Assembly (NCBI GenBank): GCA_900617975.1
Contig: UZAE01000334.1
Span: forward strand, 1 to 26,082
From: Rodentolepis nana
Lineage: Eukaryota > Platyhelminthes > Cestoda > Cyclophyllidea > Hymenolepididae
Direction: 5' to 3'
DNA: 26,082 nt
This document shows positions 1-25,614 of this stretch, in pieces. The translations under genes and the position numbers were made by a program. The notes beneath the pieces were generated by a model. It did not search any database. It worked only from the letters and a program-made list of their open reading frames with translations, and was not told the origin of the DNA. Numbering within the stretch: the first letter of the stretch is position 1; each line of letters begins with the position of its first letter.

Positions 1-2346
1 CAAATGGCAGGCGTTATGATAGCTATCATTAGCCATTTAGCTGACTTCGGGCTTCACAGAAGGAAGGTTCATCAAAGTAGCAGAAAGTCCAGGGGTGGGG
101 TTCAGAAGAGCAATTCACAGATGTAAAAGAGGCAGACAGACACAAAGGTAGAGAAAAAGGTAAGATGAGTTCTGTGAAAGGGGTCGAATATGACAAATAG
201 TCGGGCCATGGTAGTTTGAAGTGAGAAGTCAACTGCCGGTTAATAGACTTTTTTGCCGTATGAGTATACCTTGCCCAGGGTGTGCCACGTGGAGGTAAGT
301 CTATCGCACACCCCTCACAAACGAATGTACTTTAAATTAAAAGCACCTGATTTTTCTTTTTGAAAAATAGACACATTGAACGGTAAAATTGATTTATAAA
401 ACAAACTCATTTCTTAATTTTAAAAAATTGGCTAAAGATTAGCATCAAACTTTATATGTGCAAAAATTAGGCTTTCAAAAGTGTAAAACAGATAAATGTT
501 CGTACATAAATCAAATTTACATTATAGTAAAAATAAAAGCCATTTAAAAATGTCCTTTCTTGTCCGTTACTTTACTTGAAACCTTCTTTGATCTAAGGAG
601 TGCAAATAAAACAAATGCATTGACTTCCATTAGCAAATGCCCCTAAATCAATTAAGCAGGGTAATTGAACTGGGCCGCAAGCTTATTCACTGAAATGAAA
701 TATGCTCAAAAGCGAAGTGCTGCTTCCTTTATACACGTTAGGCCCTGTTGCACACACTACAACGAATAAAATATAATTGCGCATTAGTTATTATACTTTT
801 GTTGCATTAAGCTAACTTTTATACTGCATTGAACTTTGCTCTTTTATCGATTCGAAAATTAAGCATGAGTAATATTTGATTTAGATTTGGCAAATAAAGG
901 TAGTTGCGATGACGGGACCCCCACAATTATATTGCGTTTCCGTTCCCTTGATAACAATGGTAAACCAACCTAAGGAAGGATTATTTAGTTTTTTTCATTA
1001 TTAATTTACTTTATATGAATCATTTGGATTGAGTTATTTTTCCATCGCGTATTTGATTTAGTTTATTTCAGTTTTGATTACATCGGATAAGTATTTTATA
1101 AATTCTAACTGAAAAATACTAGTATTTTGCTATTTTTTCGTGCAAGCTATAAAGCAGATTCAGAAATTTTAATTTTAATCGATCAGTGCTCACAAGCTGA
1201 AGATTTTAATCATATTTTTTAGATAATTTACAATAGCATAAAATGGAAACCAAAATTGGACAGTAATCTTTCCAATTTAAAGAAAATCGTTGGGTTTTAT
1301 GGCAACACACAAGATGTTGCACCATTTTGAAACGTCTTACTGGTGGAAAGCTTCTAAACACAGACAACAGAAAATAGGTTTATTATGGGATTTGTGTGGT
1401 GGAGGTGGGAAGGATGTTTAAGTGCATAACACTAAGGATAAGTTATAGAGATAAAAACGCCCTGCTTCATCTTATATCCGAATAAAAACTCCACTGTTCA
1501 TTCTTAAAGCTTCTGCTTCACTTCCTCATAAGATATTTCCTCAATTTCCAGAACTTGAATGCTTAATTTGGATGAATGTTTATGTCATTTAAGCGAATAC
1601 TTTTCCTCTAATAGTCATGGCATCTGATATTTTGAACTAACACGATTTTAACATAACAGAGTTCACGCTTCTACTAATACTATTAAAAAGTCCATTTATT
1701 TACAGATCGTATCAGGGAAACGATATGGACAAAAGAATGTAGAAATAACAGAATATAGAGCATTGAAAGGGAAAATCTACGAAGCTTAATAATGAACTTT
1801 CGTATTTTTTTCATTTTCTATTCAAGATTTGACTTTGATTTTAAGTTCTGATGGTTACATTCACGGAGGTTTTACAGTGACGTTTTTTTTCGTTTCGTCA
1901 CCTTTAAATTTTGCTGATCTATTCTTATTTCGTAATGATCAAAAGAAATCATACGCAATGAAAAATATCTCAAAATGAGTGCTTTTTTCCTATTTCTACT
2001 TCCCAAATTTTATTGCAACATTTTATTAATATCATTGAAAGTGCTAAATATCATAGTTTATAATATTCCGAAGTAGATGAACTTCGTAATATTTAAAAAC
2101 TAAAAGAGCTATGGAGTAACTGAGGCAATAGGCTAATCATTTCTAATCCAAATATGATAAACATTTGTAAATCTCCTTTAAATTAAAGTGAAGTAGAGCA
2201 AAAATCTGTGAATTTAAATTATCGATAACACCAAAGAGAGAAGATAAGATCATTTGAAGCATCCTACCAATACGAAGTAGCCCAGGAGTAACTTACTCTT
2301 TGTTGATTTGAAGGGAAACACCAGGCCAATTTGGAACCAAGCTTAG
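1..2346. other. AT-rich non-coding stretch left of the recognised genes
   Basis: No recognised gene is present. Open frames are short and low in information, and most reflect low stop density by chance. A few short segments have exon-like borders (279-294, 634-660, 900-959, 1706-1789) and are discussed separately. The stretch could be an upstream intron of the PKN-like gene, whose N-terminal domains are missing from the window, or intergenic DNA. The sequence does not decide between these. Confidence 0.6.
900..959 (+). CDS. Candidate 60-nt symmetric exon, possibly of the PKN-like gene
   Basis: An AG at 898-899 precedes a frame open in phase 1, ending G|GTAAAC at 959/960. It would read (x)SCDDGTPTIILRFRSLDNN. 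Base composition is visibly richer in GC than the surrounding sequence, and the length is a multiple of three with phase 1 at both ends, like the confirmed linker exons downstream. The acceptor has a weak pyrimidine tract and there is no homology I recognise, so this is only a candidate. Confidence 0.3.
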
Positions 2347-2688
2347 ATAGAGTCCAGAAAAGAGATAGATCTAAATGAAGAAAGAACAAAGACTGCTGTC
2401 AAGGCCCCTATTTTTTATCAGATTGATGCTAAGACAATGTCATTCGAATTTAACGTATTTGAGGAGGAACCACAACTTGCCACTCCTAAGCAAATTGTCA
2501 TTTTAATATCTATAGACAATATTATACAAGCTAAAGTGAAGGGTCAAAAAACATTTCTAGCATGTCCTGAATGTTGGTGTCAAAATATCATAACCCTTGT
2601 GCACGAAATTGGAACATGCAAGATGAAAGGAAATTCAAGTTTTTTAGAGTGTCAGAAAAATATGTGTACTAATGGCCACATGTCCACT
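2347..2688 (+). pseudogene. DNA polymerase alpha zinc-finger-like exon or gene fragment
   Basis: The frame is open from just after a stop at 2344-2346 to a perfect-looking donor (ACT|GTAAGT) at 2688/2689. Near its end it carries a CPEC pair followed by NI, then about 25 residues later CQKNMC. This C-x2-C...C-x4-C arrangement, together with the preceding acidic segment (FNVFEEEP), resembles the first zinc-binding module of the DNA polymerase alpha catalytic subunit, where a CPTCGTENI segment is followed by CSNIDC. The similarity is my recognition, not a search result. No other polymerase exons are found on either side, so I read it as a duplicated genomic fragment that kept its splice donor rather than an intact gene. 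It could also be a real exon of a gene whose remainder I cannot see, or a lineage-specific zinc-binding protein. The ATG at 2437 is in frame but need not be a start. Confidence 0.45.
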
Positions 2689-3491
2689 GTAAGTTAGAAA
2701 ATCTGAGAATTTGAGTAATTTATCTTATTTTTCTCTCTCCTGCCCCTAATTTGTTGTTTCTTTACGAAGATTTTGAGTAATTATCATCAAAGTTAATTTT
2801 TAGTTCATGATATTCAAAAAAAGCAATGATAGGATCATATTTATCCCGCTTTCTAAAACTCTTAATTTTTCTTGAACGGACCGTGTCATACTATGAAATA
2901 CGATTCATTCTGTTTCTGGATCACCCCCAAAACTGAAAGACTTTAGATAATTGACGGCAGTTGTTAGTGGTCTCTGCATACTGACGTTTGGGATAAATTT
3001 GGTTGTCCCATCAGGGAAATGATAAGTATCCTATAACGGCAGAATTAAATGAAATTAAAAGGACTTCAACAGTTAAGGAAGCTTGATTAATGCCAGAGTT
3101 TTTATCAAACTAGCTCTCTCAATCCAGTCTCAACCCAATTTTTCAATTTTCCTTGAATTATCTCAAAACTCCTTCCATTCTATCCGTTAATCCACTGGCT
3201 TTCAATTAGTGTTTTTTCCTTACCCACATAAAAGCTCAGTGGGCTAAGACCTGGAGTAAGTAGGAGTTGGGAGGCCAAGCATATACCGGAACTGGCTGAC
3301 GATCATTTTTTATTTTCCTCTGGGGTGTGGTAGGAGGCCAAATCCCGCTACCGTCATACGCATAAACTGTTATTTGCTAACCTCTTTCGTCAAATAGGAG
3401 TTAAGTAATACGGTGAGCAACATATCCTAGTGGGTATCCGAGCAGATCATTTGTGGTTTAACAGGATAACTCATCTTGCTCAGAAGTTTCT
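2689..3491. other. Non-coding stretch between the zinc-finger fragment and the repeat
   Basis: No exon could be supported. A GC-richer segment at about 3235-3420 contains a GCTCAGTGGG string resembling a tRNA box A, but no matching box B follows at the proper distance, so I do not call a SINE. The left boundary of the adjoining repeat is uncertain and may extend into this interval. Confidence 0.5.
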
Positions 3492-3922
3492 TCGACTTAG
3501 CAGACGATGGACAACGGCATTTTCTGTGAAAAGCTGGCTTCGGCAAAGTAAGTGTGAGGTTTTAGTGCACACTACAAAAAAAAGGCTAAAGATTACAGAT
3601 ATCCGTAGCTTCAAAGCCCTAATGGCAATGCTAGGGTACTCCAACGCTGTTCCAACAGTAGATTTCTAAGGAAATTCGTTGTGAGAGTGCAGTCAGATAG
3701 CCCCCCCCCCAATCCTGTTCACTTATTCAAACCACAGCAATCCCTTACTCTCCTTTACCATTCTCCAGTTCGCTCCGCATTCTTTTCACAGTGTTTAGGA
3801 AACCTTTTCCAGCAATTATAATTTTGTTACAGTTTTTTTCTAACCGATGTGGATCCATATGATATAAATTATTCACTTTCATGATTTTAGTGGAGTCCAG
3901 TCAACCATTCACCTTGTCATCA
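3492..3922 (+). mobile_element. Dispersed repeat, copy A
   Basis: This segment matches the reverse complement of about 25615-26082. Over the right-hand 300 bp (3625-3922) I count about 14 differences by hand, roughly 95% identity. Both copies carry a run of exactly ten C at the same place (3701-3710 here). They stop matching at the same point, a TCATCA-like end, which suggests a defined 3' terminus as in a non-LTR element or a MITE. Divergence is greater at 3492-3620, although a short frame (KSWL[RQ]QS[KR]CEV) is kept in both copies. No reverse transcriptase or transposase motif is visible, so the class is unknown. Confidence 0.75.
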
Positions 3923-4733
3923 CGTTTATGAATGAAGAAAGTTAAAACTTGTGAATGAATGTTAATGTGTGTGCGAACATCCTTAACACACCTTAAAAGT
4001 TACTGCATATCATTCCGAATAGCATGTAGTTCAATGTGCTCACCATTTCAGAAGAGCGCATTAAATATCTGACCCTTGTAAGTCAATAATCTCTTTCCTT
4101 GCGCAGCTGATTTCAGAATGCTCTAATTTTCTCCTGATTTTGGTGGTATATTTACAGACCAAAAGATGCCATCTTTTCATGAAAACATTAATTCTTATAT
4201 TTTTGTCGTATAATTTGCATCAAAATCATAAGGGTTACAAAAAATTTATAAAAATCGAATGCGAGACGATATAATTTGCAATTGGTTCAATTATTCTTCA
4301 TCAGACTTCCCTTGTAAGAGTGACCCAGAAAACATTGCAAAAATTAAGGCTTAGTCTTAATTGCCAATGGAAATTTACAACAGAAAACAAAGTGAAGGGC
4401 GAATGCAAATGTGAGTTAATTAACTGTAGTGGAGTTCTTCAATTTTCTGAGGAATGTGCGTTTCTAAGGCGGATGCCTTAGTGTCAGATTTTGAAGAATT
4501 TTATTGGAGTTTGCCATGAATGCTTTGTATTAGAAGATTCAAGTTGGTTGAAGCAAATAGCACTTTGAATTAAGTGCTATTCTAAATTTAAAGGTGGAAT
4601 AGGATTGACTTACAAAAGGCAAATAACCGTGTCGATGTATCTTTGAGGTCGGTGCATCGAATTTTACCAATATTATGTGAAAAGCAGCCTTTTGCGCTTA
4701 GAAATTCATTCCTATTTCTGATATTTACCTCAG
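3923..4733. other. Non-coding stretch left of the first recognised linker exon
   Basis: Two short segments have good splice signals (about 4052-4080 ending in GTAAGT, and one after a pyrimidine-rich acceptor near 4105), but their phases do not fit the exon at 4734, so they are not called. It is probably the intron preceding the 4734-4841 exon or upstream DNA. A strong hairpin lies at 4556-4581. Confidence 0.5.
4556..4581. repeat. Perfect 10-bp inverted repeat with 6-nt loop
   Basis: AATAGCACTT at 4556-4565 is the reverse complement of AAGTGCTATT at 4572-4581, with TGAATT between. It lies in non-coding DNA. No function can be assigned. Confidence 0.6.
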
Positions 4734-19777
<15,044 letters not shown>

Positions 19778-21024
19778 AAATCTGTATTTTTCATTGACTT
19801 TGAACTTATTGCAATTACTTAAGGTTATTTTTTCTAAATGTAGATTTTCTATCTGTAAATAATTACGTTATCATCTATTTATTGCTTTTGTTAAATGTGA
19901 TTATGAAAAATTTGGTTGGCTAATTACTAAATCGGCTATTAGTTATCCTTTTAAATAACTACAAAGATTGATGCTATATATTTGGGAAAATAGAGATGTA
20001 ATAACAGTTTAAATTCTTTTCGATAGTAATCATTGCTCCAAAATCGGGTTGTTTGGTGGCTGTAAGCATTTTAAGTATTATTATGTAGGGCAGCGTGGGA
20101 GAGCAATAAGACCTTAAACTTAGCCAAAATGCTGTCGATTAAGCCGAATGTAAACCGAAACATTTTCAATCCTTCAATAGGCCAAAAGAGGATATTAGGA
20201 GAATATGAAGTAAACTATATTATCATTATTATTCTGTGTAATTGATTCTGCAAACTTAATTTTAATTTTAGTTACGAGATGGGAATTTTTATTCGGTCTA
20301 ATAGATATTATTCTCTATTGATGAAGATAAGTGATTAATCAGGAATATTTTAAAAGCATTTCATCTGTAATATAGCAAGACGATAGCATCAGAAAGCTAT
20401 TTATATTTGCGGCGTTTAGGCTCTCAGTACCGGAGAATCTAATGAACTCCAGTCAAATCACAGCGAATCGAATAAAATAAGCATAAAACTGTTGATTTAA
20501 TTCTACCATTTTACAGTCAAAGTAGTAAAAATTGGCTATAGATTATAGAATGCAGCATTCGTGGTCATGAAACGCGGTTTTAAACTCGCATGATTACTTA
20601 CTTTTTAATTCAGTGTATTGGAACTGCCCGAATTTTCAAAGTCTTAATAATTGATAGAGTAAATGAATTCTTCCGCAAAAGTAAATTTGGCTAGAACGAA
20701 AAAATAAGTCGTATCGAAGAATTCATACATATATTTGCTTTATTCACTACTATGCTAATTAATGTTGATAGTGTTTGACCTTGAAATCACGTATGATATT
20801 TTACTAAAAATCCAATATGAGAATTCCCCGTATTTTAGGTAATTGATGTAAAACATATGCTATTTAATCTAATGGGTAGTTGGCATTCTTTCAATTTTAA
20901 TTTTAGCCTTTAAATATCGTTTTCTTTCATATTTTATTAGCGCTACTATTTTCAAAATGTGTATGCTTCCTTCGTCACTGTTTATTCTTGTCGCTATTTT
21001 AGTTCATTGAAGTTTTACCGAATA
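19778..21024. other. Intergenic region between the PKN-like and SOS genes
   Basis: It should hold the 3' UTR of the kinase gene and the promoter and 5' UTR of SOS. The first canonical AATAAA on the + strand that I see after the stop is at 20471-20476, about 690 nt away. Variant hexamers occur earlier. No clear core promoter or other gene is visible. Confidence 0.65.
20471..20476 (+). promoter_or_regulatory. AATAAA, possible polyadenylation signal of the PKN-like gene
   Basis: Canonical hexamer in the intergenic region. The distance from the stop is long, so use is uncertain. Confidence 0.3.
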
Positions 21025-21319
21025 ATGTCAAAATTATCTCATCAGTACACACGTGTTAGCCCTAGCATTTCTACCACCCTTCAATCAGCGGCGATTGTCA
21101 GTCGGATTTTTTATCCAAATCTTCTGGAACTCTCATGTGATGCTGTTGTCGGGTTACTGGCTACTCCCCACTCGGTTCGTTTTGAGACTTTTGCCAAAGC
21201 ATGCATTGTTGAGAATGTCTTCGACTACATTCGGTATCTGTGCACGCCTTCAATTCCTCTGACTGCAACAGAGCTTTGTACCCGTGTTGCTACTGGACTA
21301 CCTTTAAAAATTAGACCAG
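21025..21319 (+). CDS. SOS: SOS exon 1: first histone fold
   Basis: 98 codons from ATG (MSKLSHQYTRVSPS...) to CCAG|GTAAGG, leaving phase 1. It covers the first half of the histone-fold domain. The frame is open upstream to a TAG at 20938, which is itself a possible acceptor, so the exon could start earlier. There is no other in-frame ATG. An overlapping frame at 21053-21262 is a shadow. Confidence 0.82.
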
Positions 21320-24300
21320 GTAAGGTAAAATACATCAAATGAATACTTGGACAATCGTCTTACTTTGATTCGATTTTTTAGTTTTATGTTGAATGATTAT
21401 TGTAGTGTGTCAATACGGGAAATTCACTTTGAACCTTGTTATGTATTTTGATTGTCAGATAAATGCAGTCTATTTTTAATTTATCTACGAATACGACTGG
21501 CATAGTTTTTGTAAAATATTTTACAAATGGCATTCATAATTATTTTAAGACTTCGAAATCGTAGTTTGTTCATATTTTATATAACGGAGTGGGAACTATT
21601 TAATCAATGGTAATTTCTATGGAATGTATGTTGTAATCTTTGGTCATCACGATAACAGTGTCTTTGGAAAACATTTTCTGTCCGCTAGACTTCCTATGCA
21701 TCATTTTACCTTTGAAAACCAAACAATTACTGATGTTAGCATGTTATATTTGCTATATGGCGAGTTTTTTTCGAATTACTAGTTTTTAACTAGATCAATG
21801 GAAATGTCATTCTTTATATACTTGGAACGAATGCCTCTTAGCACTTAATTAGCACCATTTTTCGAAATCTTATTATTTTGTTGGAAAGGCTAGTCATTAA
21901 CATAAGACTATCCACAACAATGGCATTCAACAGCTTTTTTTCATTGAAGGGAATCATCCTAAGATGGACCACATTAAAATATTCTGAAATGCGTTAAGAA
22001 AAGGAGGGCTAATTTAGAAGTTGAGATTGAAGACGGGACTTCGTACTAATCGTTCAAAATCCTATTGTTTGGATGGGATTGCTCGCTTTTTTGCTTCATG
22101 TTACAATATCGGAATTAATTTTTCTTGAAGTTGACTTTGGCATACGATATATCTGAAAGATACTGGCAGATGATAATAGAGTTAGTTTGATTTGCGATAA
22201 TACTTCTTGCATATATATTTTAATTTGCGGTTCTCTTTCACCCATTATGGGAGCATGGAAATAAATATGGAGCGTTCGTTTTATGGAGTCGGTCTAGATT
22301 ATTAACTCAAGAATTGTTTTTATTCGTCCTAAATGCGAGTTATTTTCCAATTCTAGTTGTAATTCGTACCACTCGACGTATAAGCGATAAACCGGGTGTC
22401 GACTTGTTGTTGGAACTTACATGTACTTATATTATTTCTAGGAATTTGTATGAATTCTGCTCCTCTTATTGAACGTGCTATTTTAGCTATCTTTTTAGCT
22501 TTATTCAAATTGTGCTTGACTCATGAAGTTATGGTAGGACAATCATTAGATTTCCTTGTTTCAACATTTAAGCTACCCGTTTTCACTATATACTCTATCT
22601 TCTTCCATTTTTTCGATCTGATTGCTTATTACGTCCGATTATAAATCATTAATTAATATTACATGAAACAAAAACTGGGCATTTAATCCTTCAGATGACA
22701 AACAATTGGATGATTATCGTGTCCATGCAGAGAGGCGAGGCAAAAAGCAATCGGTGTTGCCAGTGGCCGAAAAGATCGTGAATAACTTGAGGATGGTTGA
22801 TGGTCGCGTGGACAACGGTACTGCCTACCTCTTTGTTCAAATTCTCGAATATATGCTCAGCAGTATTGTCCAGGTAATTAGCATATTCTATAAATGAGTT
22901 TACTGCACGTGAACTTTATTACTGACGTCAGTTTTGGTGCCTCCTTTAGACGGCCCTCAATTACCGATCAGAGCTCGGAGAGTCGTCAGAAAGTATGATC
23001 ACTTCAGTAGATATTCAGGTAAGTGATTGTTTCCTTAGACAATTGTGTGTTCGCAACATATTTTTACTCATGTCTTCACAAGATATCTCCATTTTTCAAC
23101 TGCCGATAACCCCAGAACTTATGAAATGGAAATAGAATAGCGAATAGTGATGTATCTACTTTTCCTATAACAGTATAACGTTGTATTTAATCATTTTTCT
23201 GGGTGCATTCTTCTTTAATTTAAAAGTGCCATCTTTTTAAAAAGAGGACCAAGGTTTCAGTTAGATGTTATTTATGTGGACTTCTAATCTTATTCAGTTG
23301 AATGGTGCTTTTCATAATGGAAAGATTCAAGTATTCTTCCTATCCTATTTGATGTAATTAGAGTTATGATATTCCGAAACACAATTCTAAGGCATGACTT
23401 TATTTCTAAGTTTAAGCAGGTCACTAGGAGATTAAACGAGCACTTGCATGCCAACTGTTCTCTTCTGGTAATGAGTTTTCGAACGTGAGGAATGTGGCTT
23501 GGCTTCAAAACCTATTAGAACGCATACACTAATGAGATTGGTTAACTACCTTGCTTAAACCTCTTCCACGCGGAAGATGGTAAGATTCCGGTTCAACAGC
23601 CAATAAGTTAAGGCATTTTCTCCTTCCACTAGACATACTTTGCATACGTTTGGGTTTGTTTGTTTTGCTTCAGACAGATTTTGAATGTCTTATTATTTTC
23701 GTCATTATGATGCGTATCTCTCGCGGTGCTTCTGAAAGACACGCAAATGAAGTTCCCAGTTTTTTTTTGCAGTTAAACATTTTTCTTTTCGTCTACTATA
23801 TTTATTAGGTTACTCCGTTCTTTGTGATTGTCGGCCTTTTAGTTATTGGTATTTGCTAGTGATTTATGCCAGTCTAGACAGCTTCCACTAGATTTAGGAG
23901 GCGTTTTTTTCGACTAGCCCTAAATTGAATGGCCTATCTCATTGGCTGATCAACAACTCTATTTAATGTTAGTTAAATTGAGAAGTGATATAATGTGAGT
24001 TCCTTGTAAGAATGGTTCCTGAATAACTTACCCACCATCTGGATAAAGTTTTCCTAATATTTTAGAATAAGGTAACTGAAAACTTAGTATTTTAGGGAAT
24101 CCAAGTCCAACTGGGTTATCGCACTTCTAATTTCTTTCAATTGTAACCGCATAAAAGAAGGGGATGGTGGTTGGAGAGTCTTATTGATTGCAGGGAGGAA
24201 TCCTCAGGTGGGCGAGTGAGACCCATTTTTGTTAAGATGTGTGCCAGCTGAATGGGCTGATACTTAGGGCGTACAAAATTATGAGGTGTGTATATTCCAC

Positions 24301-25292
24301 GCCCTTCTATGGGTAAATGTGATTAGATTGATTGACAGGTGATTTGAGTCGAGCTGGCTGTACTGATATTCAATGCCCATCGGGATCGATTGACAGCCCT
24401 AACTTAATCATGTGGGCATTGATTGTTAGCCTCATCAAGGAAGGGAATTCGTAATTTTTCTGCCTATCTTGACAAACATATTTCGAGCAAGTTTGAACTC
24501 AGAAGTAATCAGTCCGCGGTCTATGAAACAGTAATTGGAATGATCTCACTGATAAAGATTTTGAGATAAACTCGTCTGTCTTTTTTAATCGTTAATGCAT
24601 ACTTACAACATATGTGACGCATTGTGAGCCAGTCAGACTCAACTATTAGGTTTGTATTTAATGTTTGCCAGGCAAATTTGTACTCTCCTCAATAGTAAAA
24701 TTCTGGCCTTTATTGATCCTTCCTTTTCGTTCTTCTTTGTTTTACTTATTCCTCATTGGTAGATATGTCGGATTAACTTCTCGATTTAATCAAAATTTCG
24801 GCGCACTCTTTGTCTTTTGTTTGTAGGCATGAGTTTCTCCATCTCTTTTGGTTTTGGATTATTTTGTTTAGTTATCAATTGAGAGTTTCTCTCCATGTAT
24901 ACTGATGATGAATTTGACCTTTTTCCTCCCTTTAGCATATTTTTAGTCTACTGGGTTCCACTTCTGCCGATTTTACAGGCGGTGAAATGCCTCTAGTTCG
25001 TCGAAACACCGATACTTATGAGGGGTGTCTTCGTGATCTTCAAGCCTTTCTCAAGAACTCCAACTGGTCTCTGAATCTCGTTACTCGAATCTTCTACGAG
25101 CCACTTAAGTCTATCCTGACCTCTCTGGCTGATGATCCGTCCACTGCCAGCACAGGTCTTGGAAAGGCGGCAGCTTCGGCACTGACAATGTTTAAAATGG
25201 CCAAGAGCTTGGTGGGTGACTTGAACATCCTTTCGGAGGTTTCTAATGATATTTTCGACAGTACGGTACATCTTCTGAATTATTGCCTGCAG
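21025..25292 (+). CDS. SOS: Son of sevenless (SOS) guanine nucleotide exchange factor, N-terminal part (gene span; continues past window)
   Basis: The proposed join is 21025-21319, 22695-22873, 22950-23018, 23420-23467 and 24936-25292, giving 316 residues. SOS is the exchange factor that loads Ras with GTP after receptor tyrosine kinase signalling, and through its DH domain can act on Rac. The encoded part matches the SOS histone-fold region: FYPNLLELSCDAVVGLL for the first fold, then the basic linker ERRGKKQSVLP followed by VAEKIVNNLRM and YLFVQILEYMLSSIVQTALN of the second fold, then SVDIQ. The last exon begins the Dbl-homology domain (TYEGCLRDLQAFL ... NLVTRIFYEPL). PH, REM and CDC25 domains must lie to the right. 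Assignment rests on residue-by-residue likeness to known SOS proteins. The start at ATG 21025 is the only in-frame ATG before the fold, but an upstream exon is possible. Confidence 0.88.
21320..22694. other. SOS intron 1
   Basis: 1375 nt. It contains a 20-bp perfect palindrome (21508-21527) and a hydrophobic open frame (22396-22644) without fitting splice phase. SOS homology runs directly from exon 1 to exon 2 without it. Confidence 0.7.
21508..21527. repeat. 20-bp perfect palindrome
   Basis: TTTGTAAAATATTTTACAAA is its own reverse complement, in SOS intron 1. It could be a binding site or chance in AT-rich DNA. Confidence 0.6.
22695..22873 (+). CDS. SOS: SOS exon 2: basic linker and second histone fold
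   Basis: Acceptor AATCCTTCAG|AT, entering phase 1 and leaving phase 0 (CAG|GTAATT). It encodes DDKQLDDYRVHAERRGKK then the second fold. ERRGKK lies where vertebrate SOS has a basic EKRKRR stretch. Confidence 0.92.
22950..23018 (+). CDS. SOS: SOS exon 3: end of second histone fold
   Basis: 23 codons, phase 0-0, after a 76-nt intron. Acceptor GGTGCCTCCTTTAG|AC, donor CAG|GTAAGT. It reads TALNYRSELG ... MITSVDIQ, matching the NYVR...DIQ segment of SOS. Confidence 0.9.
23420..23467 (+). CDS. SOS: SOS exon 4: 48-nt exon linking histone folds to DH domain
   Basis: Acceptor TTTAAGCAG|GT and donor CTG|GTAATG, phase 0-0. It encodes VTRRLNEHLHANCSLL, placed exactly where SOS proteins have the helix after DIQ that ends in a short acidic linker. 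Phase agreement on both sides supports it despite its size. It is too short to stand out as an ORF. Confidence 0.75.
23468..24935. other. SOS intron 4
   Basis: 1468 nt. A GC-richer, repeat-like block lies at about 24150-24440, including an inverted repeat at 24371-24421. No exon is needed here, since the SOS sequence continues directly across. Confidence 0.65.
24371..24421. repeat. 9-bp inverted repeat
   Basis: CAATGCCCA (24371-24379) pairs with TGGGCATTG (24413-24421) across a 33-nt loop. It lies inside a repeat-like block of SOS intron 4. Confidence 0.5.
24936..25292 (+). CDS. SOS: SOS exon 5: start of Dbl-homology domain
   Basis: 119 codons, phase 0-0, acceptor TTTTTCCTCCCTTTAG|CA and donor CTGCAG|GTTGGT. 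It holds HIFSLLGSTSADFTGG, a variable linker, then TYEGCLRDLQAFLKNSNWSL and IFYEPLKSIL of the DH domain. An Ala/Ser/Thr-rich stretch (DDPSTASTGLGKAAASAL) lies where vertebrate SOS has a shorter loop. DLNILSEVSNDIF resumes the alignment. The fully open - strand frame is a shadow. Confidence 0.9.
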
Positions 25293-25614
25293 GTTGGTAT
25301 TGCAATGCATTTTATTCAAATTTTGATCAATTTGTAGCATATCTCTTACCTTTAAATCCCCACGCGTCTCTCCTTATTCCCTCTTCCTACACTCACATTC
25401 TTAGCTATTTTCTAAAACATGAACGAAAATATTTTAGTTGCGTTCCTGCTAATTAGGGTGACCATTCCACTTGCTTAGCCAAAATTTCTTTGTCTAAATC
25501 ACAACATCGAGGGCGATCTTATCCTAACTTGAGTACAGTGTGTTCAGGATAAATTTTACAGATTAATATTTGATTATTTTTTCGGACGTGGTAAAGGTAT
25601 TCAAAAATACTTCT
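25293..25614. other. SOS intron 5, left part
   Basis: Plain AT-rich intron sequence between the exon 5 donor and the repeat. Nothing notable is seen. Confidence 0.7.

Noticed and set aside
370..381. 12-nt microexon-like segment, phase 1-1
   Set aside because: Too short to distinguish from chance in AT-rich DNA.
1706..1789. 27-codon open segment after a good acceptor (TTTATTTACAG), ending in TAA, possible last exon of an upstream gene
   Set aside because: No recognisable motif and a length expected by chance. No supporting upstream exons.
3235..3260. tRNA box A-like string, possible SINE
   Set aside because: No box B at a suitable distance and no tRNA fold.
4052..4150. Two short segments with good splice signals (GTAAGT near 4080, acceptor near 4105)
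   Set aside because: Their phases do not lead into the 4734 exon, and the second would be hydrophobic, unlike the linker.
22396..22644. 82-codon hydrophobic open frame before SOS exon 2
   Set aside because: SOS homology is continuous between exons 1 and 2 without it, and no donor in the right phase exists. It is a T-rich intron artefact.
23590..23610. Box B-like GGTTCAACAGCC, possible tRNA-derived element
   Set aside because: No convincing box A or cloverleaf.
24993..25340. 115-codon open frame on the - strand
   Set aside because: Antisense shadow of SOS exon 5.
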